A DNA stretch of 5,903 nucleotides. Origin: Gammaproteobacteria bacterium (GTDB lineage Bacteria > Pseudomonadota > Gammaproteobacteria > Arenicellales > Poriferihabitantaceae). Below are positions 1-5,860 of the stretch, in pieces. A program made the position numbers and the translations under genes. The DNA lies in assembly GCA_009839585.1 (NCBI GenBank), contig VXPI01000383.1, forward strand, positions 1 through 5,903, written 5' to 3'. The stretch's first letter is position 1. The number at the start of each line of letters is the position of its first letter. Below the pieces are notes generated by a model that did no database searches, was not told the origin of the DNA, and saw nothing but the letters and a program-made list of their open reading frames with translations.

Positions 1-2
1 AG

Positions 3-29
3 TTCATACTATATTTCATATGTTATAAT
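3..29 (+). promoter_or_regulatory. Candidate extended -10 promoter for the three-gene operon
   Basis: A perfect TATAAT at 24-29 is preceded by TG plus one base (21-23), forming a textbook extended -10 element. A weak -35 (TTCATA, 3-8) lies at a short 15-base spacing, which is tolerable for extended -10 promoters. Transcription would start near 36 and leave a leader of about 195 bases before the first gene. No better promoter was seen between here and 231. The call rests on sequence match alone. Confidence 0.45.
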
Positions 30-140
30 TCGCGCTAATCCAAAATACGAGCCAAAGCTTACTGTATTATAGAGATATTAAAATGTTTCTATCTCTGCCA
101 CTTTTCCTTATTGAAAAATGTTTAATGCAAGAGCGCAGCA

Positions 141-161
141 GGCAAATTGATCATATTTGTC
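141..161. promoter_or_regulatory. Imperfect palindrome, possible operator upstream of the operon
   Basis: CAAAT (143-147) and ATTTG (155-159) are inverted arms around TGATCAT. An outer G-C pair (141/161) and an inner TGATCA palindrome (148-153) add to the symmetry. It lies between the candidate promoter and the first start codon, in a leader otherwise empty of genes. The second gene of the operon encodes a helix-turn-helix protein, so autoregulation through this site is a reasonable guess. AT-rich DNA makes short palindromes common, so this is weak evidence. Confidence 0.25.
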
Positions 162-230
162 AACTTTGATGAATGAAAATCTCAACAATTCTGCCTTGCG
201 TTTGGTTCTGACAGACTTGGGAACATATTT

Positions 231-1046
231 ATGACTTTCCCCATAGATCCTTTGTTTGGAAAAATTCCCGAACGGGTGCATCTCAATAATTCACCATTAA
301 TTAGTGTGCTTGGGCAAGCTATATTTCCAAAAATCATAAAAATATCCGAGGAGGGCTACATTGGTGATTTTCAGGAGTCTATTCGTGGCGACTATCCGCA
401 CCTTCAACGTGACAATGTTCAGTCAGTTGAAGTTAACCTGAATCAATCAGGTATGCGACATCAAACAATAGAAACAGTTGTATGGCGCTTCTTTAATTTA
501 GAGCGAACCATTCGAGTTTCGCTTGGAACTGATTCAATAGTACTGGAATTCTCGAAATATGTATCACGCGAGGAATTCATAAGCCGGGCACGATCGGTAC
601 TCGATGCCTTGTCGTCAACCATAAACCCTGTTGCCATGATTCGGGTTGGCTGCCGTTATGTTGATCGCATTGAAGGACAAGAACATCTCAATTCCTTATC
701 GAAACTTATTCGACCAGAGTTGCTTAACATCTTGCAACCCGACTTGATAGAGCAAGTTGAACTTTCAATGACAGACATCACCTGTAAATCGAAAGAAGGC
801 CAGCTCATTGTTCGGTATGGAATGGCACCACCGAACTTCACTCATGATCCCGATATCGCGCCTCCAGTCTCTTCGCCGAGCTGGGTTCTTGATATAGATT
901 CATTCAACCTAGAGATTCAGGAACAGCGGTTTGACTCTGATTTCATATGTGATGAATTGAACAGATTGACTGGCCGCGCCTATGCATTTTTCCGGTGGAG
1001 CATTACTGAAGAATTTCTAACATTTTTTGGGGCAAGTAAAGCATGA
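231..1046 (+). CDS. TIGR04255 family protein
   Basis: A 271-residue cytosolic protein with no signal peptide or membrane segment. I recognise it as the TIGR04255 family, a sporadically distributed bacterial family of about 250 residues with no established biochemical function. The match is by pattern. An N-terminal NSPLISVLGQAIFP segment (about 20-33) is followed by FQESIRGDYP (about 48-57). A central W-R-F plus hydrophobic strand region (about 85-112) leads to SREEF (about 112-116) and then IRVGCRYVDRIEG (about 136-148), which fits the family's RIG.RY.N/D.I signature. The C-terminal half holds a VLDIDSF strand. The ATG start is preceded by a weak GGGA at 219-222, 8 bases away. It is the first gene of the operon and its TGA overlaps the next ATG. 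No catalytic residues can be assigned. Confidence 0.8.
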   Translation: MTFPIDPLFGKIPERVHLNNSPLISVLGQAIFPKIIKISEEGYIGDFQESIRGDYPHLQRDNVQSVEVNLNQSGMRHQTIETVVWRFFNLERTIRVSLGTDSIVLEFSKYVSREEFISRARSVLDALSSTINPVAMIRVGCRYVDRIEGQEHLNSLSKLIRPELLNILQPDLIEQVELSMTDITCKSKEGQLIVRYGMAPPNFTHDPDIAPPVSSPSWVLDIDSFNLEIQEQRFDSDFICDELNRLTGRAYAFFRWSITEEFLTFFGASKA

Positions 1047-1777
1047 GATTCCTGCCAAATATTCCAGTGACAAATAAACCTTTATATATGTACGCACCAA
1101 ATCCATACAAAGATAGGCAAATTGGAATAGATAGAGAAAACACCAAGAATGTTGATGCCTTGCTTGGTCTATCAAACAGATACGAATTCACAAAAGATTC
1201 TGCATATGTATTGTGTCAATTTCAGCAATATTTCAAACCTTCAACAACAACCGTGCCAAAAATCTTGGTTTATTCAGAAGATAATGAGAGTAAATCACCA
1301 GCGGAACTTGTACATAGTGTTCGAAATTTGAGTGGGATGACATGGGCGCAAGTTGCAGAAATATTTGGCGTGTCATCGCGTGCAGTATATGGGTGGGCAT
1401 CTGGTAGAGCAATTTCATCCGCTCACCATCAACATCTCGGCGATGTATTTGCCACCTTAAAACATATTGATCGAGGCTCAGCAGAAGAAAATATAAATCT
1501 CCTACTGAGTAATTATCATGAAGGACGGACTTTTTTTGAACTGCTGAAGGCAAATCAATGTGACCAGGTCAAGGCGATCGCAGGCAAGGGAGTAAACCGG
1601 CCACCTTTCGGGAAATACCTGACTGAAGAAGCAAAAAAATATAATGCTCCAATCCATTTTGGCCGATCATTTGAACAGTCTACAAATGAACAAGATGCGG
1701 AGATTACGTTAACTCAAGAATCCAAAGCCCAACAAATAGAAAGTTGGGAAATCAAACATCATGAAGGTACTACTTGA
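1043..1777 (+). CDS. Helix-turn-helix DNA-binding protein, operon partner of TIGR04255
   Basis: A 244-residue protein whose start overlaps the previous stop in an ATGA (1043-1046), implying translational coupling; a GGGG at 1029-1032 is a weak ribosome binding site. Residues about 87-125 form a clear XRE-like helix-turn-helix. A helix (ELVHSVRNLSG) leads into TWAQVAEIFGVSSRAVYGWASG, with the scaffold helix at about 100-107, a turn at GVS and a recognition helix SSRAVYGWA. The following IDRGSAEENINLLL (about 142-155) is a pattern I remember in stand-alone HTH proteins of mobile regions. The N-terminal 85 residues and the polar, Gln/Glu-rich C-terminus are unrecognised. Likely role: transcriptional regulator of this operon or DNA-binding subunit of a three-protein system. 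An antitoxin role is possible but unsupported by direct evidence. Confidence 0.75.
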   Translation: MRFLPNIPVTNKPLYMYAPNPYKDRQIGIDRENTKNVDALLGLSNRYEFTKDSAYVLCQFQQYFKPSTTTVPKILVYSEDNESKSPAELVHSVRNLSGMTWAQVAEIFGVSSRAVYGWASGRAISSAHHQHLGDVFATLKHIDRGSAEENINLLLSNYHEGRTFFELLKANQCDQVKAIAGKGVNRPPFGKYLTEEAKKYNAPIHFGRSFEQSTNEQDAEITLTQESKAQQIESWEIKHHEGTT

Positions 1778-2666
1778 GTGTGCCAAAGTTCGGGGCAAAA
1801 CAAGACTTTATGCAACGCCTTTTTGAGTGGCAACAAGGTGATTTTTCGCTCGAATCCGGCGCGTTACTTTTTAGGGATGTATCACCAAACAATCAGTTCG
1901 ATCAGACAGGTGTCCATAATTCTTATGGATACTGTTATGAGAAAATGCCAGGGTTTGTAGTCATTTCCCAAACGTGTGACATTGTTCGGAAACCTGTAAA
2001 CAATCTCTCAAAATTTGTATCTGTTTGCCCTCTTGTTGAGATAAATCCTTCAGGCATCTCAAATATCGAAAAGGGGAAAGCACCAGGCTTTGGACTTATA
2101 GAAAATACGCCGGATAATCTTGTCGTAGATTTTTCAAGGATTATGAGTGTCTCAAAGAATCTCCTGGTTACCTGGAGCAGAAAACAAGGTTGCTCGTCAG
2201 AGTCAAAAAACGTGAATTTGCCATGGCACTTGAGCGATTCTTTGGACGGTATGCATATCCAGATGCCTTTAATCAATCGTTTGCCTCATTTCGCAATGCA
2301 ACGTATGACAAATACAACAAGGACTCAAATTTCGGAAAGGTGTTGCGCTCAATATCCGAACTAAGGGTCTATCCGCATTCCAGTTGGGGAAACACGGATT
2401 CTGTGCCGATTACATTGATCGTAATCTTGGAAAACCGTAACAATAGAGAGATCAAGGACCGAGAAGAGATATATACACAAGTCAAGTCAAATGTTGACAA
2501 AATAAAATGGGTGTATCCATTCTCACTACACGAAGAACATGGAATACATGTTGCTGAACTAATAGATTTAACAGCTCTTGAATATCTCAATTCTTACCCC
2601 CTTGATTTGAATTCTATTTCTTATGCAAGGAGATACACGGAACGTCATAATACACATCAAGCGTAA
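1774..2666 (+). pseudogene. SQTCDIV-motif protein of unknown function, interrupted by a -1 frameshift
   Basis: Two reading frames make one protein. The N-terminal piece runs 1774-2364 and the C-terminal piece is in the -1 frame and ends at TAA 2664-2666. Joined at 2205-2211 they give about 297 residues. The first frame carries VVISQTCDIV (about residues 62-71), an FSRIMSV region and WSRKQGCSSES. The family continuation, a K/R-R-F-ALER..GR.A.PD block, lies only in the second frame as KKREFAMALERFFGRYAYPD, followed by ISELRVYPHSSWG. I recall this order from single intact proteins of about 300 residues and know no function; the conserved Cys and Asp could be catalytic or structural. The best start is TTG 1774, overlapping the previous TGA, with GAAGG at 1763-1767, 6 bases upstream; GTG 1780 is the alternative. 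The break is a mutation or sequencing error in a six-A run, or programmed frameshifting. Confidence 0.75.
2205..2211 (+). other. In-phase slippery heptamer A_AAA_AAC at the frameshift point
   Basis: In the upstream frame the codons read tcA AAA AAC, exactly the X_XXY_YYZ phase needed for tandem -1 slippage. After slipping, the ribosome reads AAA AAA CGT GAA and enters the conserved downstream frame without losing residues. An AAGG at 2186-2189 could act as an upstream stimulator, though it is farther from the heptamer than in the dnaX case. The only downstream structure seen is a short palindrome (TGCCATGGCA, 2219-2228). Loss of one A from an ancestral run of seven explains the same arrangement. 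Confidence 0.5.
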
Positions 2667-2681
2667 TGCGAAATTCAATGG

Positions 2682-2755
2682 GTTGAGATGGCTACTCATG
2701 AAATAGCCTGTTGCTGCTTTCTGAATTGTGAGGTTTTCTGTAGCCGTTCTTCTCG
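2682..2755 (-). repeat. Direct repeat copy 1: displaced, diverged copy of the cca 3' end
   Basis: Read on the minus strand this stretch aligns with the end of cca (4402-4474) almost without gaps. Over the last coding part 44 of 59 bases match by eye, including an unbroken 11-base TCACAATTCAG. Its translation REERLQKTSQFRKQQQAIS followed by TGA matches the Cca tail REERLQRISQFSKQQQDMS at 14 of 19 residues and stops at the same point. Similarity continues about 14 bases past the stop (AG, one base, AGCC, then CAAC). Many differences are transitions, as in a homologous gene from another lineage. It fits an attachment-site relic at the far end of an element inserted at cca. Confidence 0.7.
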
Positions 2756-2818
2756 TTGTGAACTGCAGGGCAGTCGTATCCTTTGTGAACCGTTGATAGC
2801 TTCTACAGTCCGACGCAT
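2696..2818 (-). CDS. Possible 40-residue ORF coupled to the ATPase, with a Cca-derived tail
   Basis: An ATG at 2818-2816 directly abuts the TAG stop of the ATPase gene (TAGATG) and opens a 40-codon frame to TGA 2698-2696. The first 21 residues (beginning MRRTVEAINGS) are unrecognised, Arg-rich and show no domain. The last 19 are the copied Cca C-terminus. It may be only the readable part of the cca remnant rather than a functional gene. Re-initiation after the ATPase stop could still express it. No ribosome binding site separate from the ATPase coding sequence was identified. Confidence 0.25.
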   Translation of the reverse strand: MRRTVEAINGSQRIRLPCSSQREERLQKTSQFRKQQQAIS

Positions 2819-4090
2819 CTACCCTGAAAGTTGGCGGGGGTCCAATCCACCACGCCGAATGATATAACTTTGGAAACTCGGAATCGGACAACTCATGCCG
2901 TGATTGTGTGGATCTTCCTGTAGTGCCCCACAATGAATGAGGTGCTTAACGAAGCCTTGTGGCGAAAAACCATCGGGAAGTTCATAATTCCCACTCAAAT
3001 CTTGTTCAATGAATATCCTGACCCTATTCCGAATTTCATCTTCCTGCAGGATTTGACCTTCAATCTGGGCTTTCCCAACCTCAAGCATTAGTTGAGCTAC
3101 CAGTTTTCTGGCAAAAGTCATTTCATCACTGAATTGAGAGTTGTAATAACCTTGCCGTAGAACATCGCTTCGCGCTTGTACTTTTGTCCAATCCCCGATT
3201 CTGTCGAGATTACCATCAATACCCGGTTCCAACACTGCTTCTGCCACAGCCTGTTGTGCCCAGTGCATATGACGAGGCCAACCATCAGCGGCATGGCTCA
3301 AGGCACATAACTGACGGTCACAGTCCCCTACTCTTATACCAAAATAATCACAAAACCCATTCATCAGTTCTGCACACTCTTCCTTTGTAAAGCCTTGAAG
3401 GGAGTGTGCCTGTATCCCATGGGTCAAACCCAAAGACCGTATATGCGACTGCGTATCTCCTAATCCGGCGAGAACCAGGGTAATCGGCAGTTTGGTCGTT
3501 GCTTCATGAATCGCACGTAAAAACCTGGCAGGTACCGAATCATGACCAGCAGGCAGGTTTTGTGCTTCATCAATCGCCACAATAACCGGCGAATCCCACT
3601 GTGAAGCAGGAACAACCTTGTGCAATGACCCGATGGTTCGGATATCACTGGATTGAAAAAGAGCAGACAGATTCAGGGACAGGCTTGCACTTCCCAGAAC
3701 ATCCAGCATTGCCAAGCCCCCCAAGGCCCTAGCCGTTGTTTCAGCCATCGTTTCCAGTTTCGACTTTGGAGAAGCACCAAGAGCTCCGATCGCCTTCAAA
3801 ACATCAGGAAATTCATCACAAACCTCTATGCTGGAAACTTGAAGGGTCTTTGGAAAATCTGCATGCAGGTTTTGCGCAGTAAGTTCACTCAGAATCGAAC
3901 TCTTACCAGCACCCGGAGCACCCTGAATGATGCGTGTATTGCCGGGGGATGCAATGCCCTTCCGGCCACTCAATTCCGCCTGCGAGAAAATATCGCCCAG
4001 GATATCCTGACGCCCAATGAAGACTGGAGGAGGCGATTTCTCGCCTTCAATGACAAAGTCCTGCAATGCCTCCCGGAGAAATGCTGTCAC
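2819..4090 (-). CDS. ORC/Cdc6-like AAA ATPase
   Basis: A 423-residue P-loop ATPase, cytosolic. FIGRQDIL (about 24-31) is the usual entry to an AAA_16/AAA_22-type domain. Walker A is GAPGAGKSS (57-65), Walker B VIVAIDEAQN (about 169-178), and a sensor-1-like LVLAGLGDT follows (about 205-213). SLQGFTKEECAELMNGF begins the lid. A possible winged-helix-like C-terminal part ends in CPIPSFQSYII (about 402-412), a tail I associate with island-borne ATPases of this group. I choose GTG 4090 because AAGGAGG (4095-4101) sits 4 bases upstream; an upstream in-frame ATG at 4117 would add nine residues and lacks such a site. It lies alone between two copies of the cca 3' end and converges on the + strand operon. 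No nuclease, transposase or HTH partner is adjacent. The substrate is unknown; related ATPases remodel or load proteins on DNA. Confidence 0.8.
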   Translation of the reverse strand: MTAFLREALQDFVIEGEKSPPPVFIGRQDILGDIFSQAELSGRKGIASPGNTRIIQGAPGAGKSSILSELTAQNLHADFPKTLQVSSIEVCDEFPDVLKAIGALGASPKSKLETMAETTARALGGLAMLDVLGSASLSLNLSALFQSSDIRTIGSLHKVVPASQWDSPVIVAIDEAQNLPAGHDSVPARFLRAIHEATTKLPITLVLAGLGDTQSHIRSLGLTHGIQAHSLQGFTKEECAELMNGFCDYFGIRVGDCDRQLCALSHAADGWPRHMHWAQQAVAEAVLEPGIDGNLDRIGDWTKVQARSDVLRQGYYNSQFSDEMTFARKLVAQLMLEVGKAQIEGQILQEDEIRNRVRIFIEQDLSGNYELPDGFSPQGFVKHLIHCGALQEDPHNHGMSCPIPSFQSYIIRRGGLDPRQLSG

Positions 4091-4094
4091 GATC

Positions 4095-4101
4095 CCTCCT
4101 T
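4095..4101 (-). promoter_or_regulatory. Strong Shine-Dalgarno deciding the GTG start of the ATPase
   Basis: On the minus strand AAGGAGG is followed by GATC and then GTG (4090-4088). It is the strongest ribosome binding site in the window. It favours the GTG start over the longer ATG 4117 frame, because that ATG would place this motif inside the coding sequence. Confidence 0.7.
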
Positions 4102-4125
4102 TTGAACCACAACACAAATCACTTC

Positions 4126-4138
4126 AAACCCCAGGTTT
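4126..4138. promoter_or_regulatory. Short inverted repeat in the ATPase leader
   Basis: AAACC (4126-4130) and GGTTT (4134-4138) flank CCA, about 36 bases upstream of the ATPase start. The position would suit an operator or a small leader hairpin. Arms of only five bases make it easily fortuitous. Confidence 0.15.
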
Positions 4139-4223
4139 CGGGACTTGTGATCTAGGGGTGAATCATTCATTAATGTGCAAAACATGCTCTCAAGTCTGAC
4201 ATGCATACCTTTACCGATTCATG

Positions 4224-4319
4224 TTATTCAAGCCGCCGATATAACCTTGCAAAAGCATTATACAGCCAAATCAAAGTGGCCCAGAAACTGATCAGGGTCA
4301 GGAATTCGTGTTGGTACAA
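4224..4319 (-). CDS. Possible 31-residue single-span membrane peptide
   Basis: A minus-strand frame starting at TTG 4319 encodes a short polar N-terminus (YQHE), one long hydrophobic stretch (FLTLISFWATLIWLYNAFA) and a basic tail (RLYRRLE), ending at TAA 4226-4224. That layout is typical of a small single-pass membrane peptide with the basic end inside. Only a weak AGG lies 5 bases before the TTG. The frame is open a few codons farther upstream (from about 4340) without a better start. It overlaps the end of the AlpA-like remnant in another frame and also contains the TATAAT proposed as the ATPase promoter. No homologue recognised; it could be chance or the decayed end of a larger membrane gene. 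Confidence 0.2.
   Translation of the reverse strand: MYQHEFLTLISFWATLIWLYNAFARLYRRLE
4257..4262 (-). promoter_or_regulatory. Candidate -10 element for the ATPase transcript
   Basis: A perfect TATAAT in the context TGTATAATGC on the minus strand, about 167 bases upstream of the ATPase GTG. No convincing -35 hexamer is found at 16-18 bases, so it is listed only as a candidate. It implies a long leader containing the inverted repeat at 4126-4138. Confidence 0.3.
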
Positions 4320-4329
4320 CTTGGCCTGA
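4298..4329. repeat. Nested inverted repeat downstream of cca
   Basis: TCAGG (4298-4302) pairs with CCTGA (4325-4329), and inside it GTTG (4310-4313) pairs with CAAC (4317-4320) around GTA. It could fold as a two-part hairpin about 90 bases past the cca stop. There is no T run on the minus strand, so it is a poor intrinsic terminator. It may simply be a palindromic feature of the element end. Confidence 0.2.
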
Positions 4330-4408
4330 AATGAATCTTCTCACCCGTGCCAATGGCAAGTGGATCTGGAAAATCAGGATTTTCAGCAAGAGATCGAAAT
4401 AGTTGCAC
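4298..4408 (-). pseudogene. Remnant resembling the C-terminal half of an AlpA-type regulator
   Basis: Immediately after the cca stop the same minus-strand frame reads VQLFRSLAENPDFPDPLAIGTG, then EKIHFRPS, to a TGA at 4300-4298. The stretch NPDFPDPLAIGTGEKIHFR resembles the conserved end of AlpA/HTH_17 small regulators (DFPKP...G....RF.ESE), after the recognition helix. AlpA-type proteins normally have about 65-90 residues and commonly sit beside integrases in P4-like islands. Here the N-terminal helix-turn-helix half is missing: its place is taken by the end of cca, and the tail after HFR diverges (CTNTNS). It is therefore a truncated relic, consistent with an element boundary at the cca 3' end. 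The similarity is by eye over about 25 residues and could be wrong. Confidence 0.35.
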
Positions 4409-4474
4409 GGGCTGCTATGACATATCCTGCTGCTGCTTGCTGAATTGTGAAATCCTTTGCAATCTCTCTTCCCG
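4402..4474 (-). repeat. Direct repeat copy 2: 3' end of the intact cca gene
   Basis: This is the functional partner of the copy at 2682-2755, in the same orientation about 1.72 kb away. It covers the last 19 codons of cca, the stop, and about 13 bases beyond. Elements that integrate into the 3' end of a conserved gene typically leave the gene intact at one boundary and a copy of its end at the other. The pair here has that geometry. Confidence 0.65.
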
Positions 4475-5698
4475 TATTAGCTTCTTGATTTGATCGCCCA
4501 TCGCGGTCCTAGGCATGGCGCTCGACTTGACCTGCTCTGCTATGCCCACCTGATCCACCGAGATTGCAATCCGGTAGTATTCGTCCAGCAAATCGAGATG
4601 TGGCGCATCATTGTTTTCATAACCGGCCCGGCCACGGCTGTCAGCTAGGCAGCACTGCTTGAATTTTGTGATCGTCTCAGGTGTTCGGAATGCGTTCAAT
4701 TTCTCAAGAATGTTGAGTACCTTGCCGGGCTTCATTCTTGCGATTCGATGAGCTTCAAGATGATGTCGACACACCATGAGGGCAAATTGACGATAGTTGT
4801 TGGGCACCTTTAGCCGCTCACACAGACCAGCAATCGGTTCTAGTCCGTTAATCTCATGCTCATGATGTGAGGGTAGTATGTCAGTCGGGGTCTCTGCCTT
4901 GCCCAGATCGTGGACCAGGACTGCAAATCGGGTCATTGGATCGTCGGTGATTCCCTCTACTGCATCAAGGCACATCAAGACATGAATCCCGGTATCGATT
5001 TCCGGATGATATTTGGCCGTTTGCGGGATACCGAAAAGCCTGTCGATTTCAGGCAAGAGACTTTTGAGTGCCTTGCAACGCTTGAGAGTGAGTATGAACT
5101 CGGCGATATTCGGCCCGGCAAGTGCATTGGATAACTCTTGCCAAACACGTTCCGGGACCAGTGCATCGACCTCACCATTGTCAACCATCTCTGACATCAT
5201 GATGAGTGTTTGTTCGGCTACTGAAAATCCCCGTCCATGAAATCGGGCTGCAAATCGAGCCGCCCTCAGAATTCGCACCGGATCCTCCCTGAATGCTTCT
5301 GACACATGTCGAATAATCCGGTTGTCAATGTCTGTAGCACCACCAAATGGATCAATGAGATTGCCCTTCTCATCCATGGCCATGGCGTTCATGGTTAGAT
5401 CCCGTCTGCCTAGGTCCTGCTCGACGCTCACTTGCGGATCACAATTGAAAGTGAAACCGTGATAGCCGCGACCTGTTTTTCTTTCGGTTCGGGCCAGTGC
5501 GTACTCTTCATGAGTATCCGGGTGCAGGAATACCGGGAATTCGCTCCCAATTGGACGAAACCCAAGTTCAACCATTTGTTCGGGAGTAGATCCTGCAACC
5601 ATCCAGTCCCGGTCACTTTCAACATTCATGCCCATGAGTCTATCCCTGACTGCCCCACCAACCAGATATACTTCAAGTTCCTGCTCAGGGTTTCTCAT
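4415..5698 (-). CDS. cca: CCA tRNA nucleotidyltransferase (multifunctional, HD domain)
   Basis: A 427-residue enzyme (E. coli Cca has 412) that adds or repairs the 3' CCA of tRNAs from CTP and ATP without a template, in the cytoplasm. The nucleotidyltransferase head shows YLVGGAVRD (11-19), the metal-binding pair D29-R-D31, EEYALARTERK (64-74), the RRD block of the nucleotide pocket (98-100) and EDPVRILRAARFAARF (138-153). The body holds HPEIDTGIHVLMCLD (231-245) and the HD metal motif VHDLGK (H263-D264), matching the E. coli type with 2',3'-cyclic phosphodiesterase/phosphatase activity, then the conserved SHHEHE stretch. I prefer ATG 5698, since MRNPEQELEVYLVGG is close to the family's N-terminus. 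An in-frame TTG at 5710 would add four residues; neither start has a clear Shine-Dalgarno. The gene looks intact. Its last codons are duplicated beyond the ATPase gene. Confidence 0.95.
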   Translation of the reverse strand: MRNPEQELEVYLVGGAVRDRLMGMNVESDRDWMVAGSTPEQMVELGFRPIGSEFPVFLHPDTHEEYALARTERKTGRGYHGFTFNCDPQVSVEQDLGRRDLTMNAMAMDEKGNLIDPFGGATDIDNRIIRHVSEAFREDPVRILRAARFAARFHGRGFSVAEQTLIMMSEMVDNGEVDALVPERVWQELSNALAGPNIAEFILTLKRCKALKSLLPEIDRLFGIPQTAKYHPEIDTGIHVLMCLDAVEGITDDPMTRFAVLVHDLGKAETPTDILPSHHEHEINGLEPIAGLCERLKVPNNYRQFALMVCRHHLEAHRIARMKPGKVLNILEKLNAFRTPETITKFKQCCLADSRGRAGYENNDAPHLDLLDEYYRIAISVDQVGIAEQVKSSAMPRTAMGDQIKKLIREERLQRISQFSKQQQDMS

Positions 5699-5734
5699 TT
5701 CGAAGATCAAGGACCGATAATTTTTCAGAATCCG

Positions 5735-5743
5735 ATTATCGCA
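5735..5743 (-). promoter_or_regulatory. Candidate extended -10 promoter of cca
   Basis: On the minus strand TGC followed by GATAAT matches an extended -10 with one mismatch in the hexamer. Transcription would begin near 5728, about 30 bases before ATG 5698. No good -35 is present (ATCACC at 17 bases matches three of six). The position fits cca being the first gene of its transcript. Confidence 0.4.
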
Positions 5744-5860
5744 TTGATTCGTTGCCTGGTGATGGCACTTTGTGTGCCTGCGTCCAGATTTAGAAAATTT
5801 GCTACTGTCCGGCTACCGAGACAATTCAGATAAAAAGCGTAACCACCTGTAACTACTCGC

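Noticed and set aside
173..211. Short leader ORF beginning ATG 173 (12 codons)
   Set aside because: No ribosome binding site and no attenuator-like codon run or hairpins; probably chance.
1233..1553. 106-codon minus-strand ORF inside the HTH gene
   Set aside because: Covers the HTH domain in antisense and resembles no protein; the + strand frame carries the recognisable motif.
2212..2364. The zero-frame tail NVNLPWHLSD... of the third operon gene as a genuine C-terminus
   Set aside because: The overlapping -1 frame holds the conserved ALERFFGRYAYPD block, so this tail is an out-of-frame translation unless frameshifting is programmed.
2690..2708. GGCTA...TAGCC inverted repeat between the convergent genes as a bidirectional terminator
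   Set aside because: Only five pairs, a 9-base loop and no T run on either strand; it falls inside the cca-derived repeat.
3653..4105. 150-codon + strand ORF opposite the ATPase
   Set aside because: Antisense to the Walker A region of a convincing ATPase, with low-complexity Cys/Arg/Gln-rich translation.
2819..4117. ATG 4117 as the ATPase start
   Set aside because: It would put the excellent AAGGAGG site inside the coding region and adds a Cys/Gly-rich stretch with no family resemblance; GTG 4090 is preferred.
5432..5833. 133-codon + strand ORF opposite the start of cca
   Set aside because: It lies mostly antisense to the conserved Cca catalytic domain and shows no recognisable domain; a shadow of cca.
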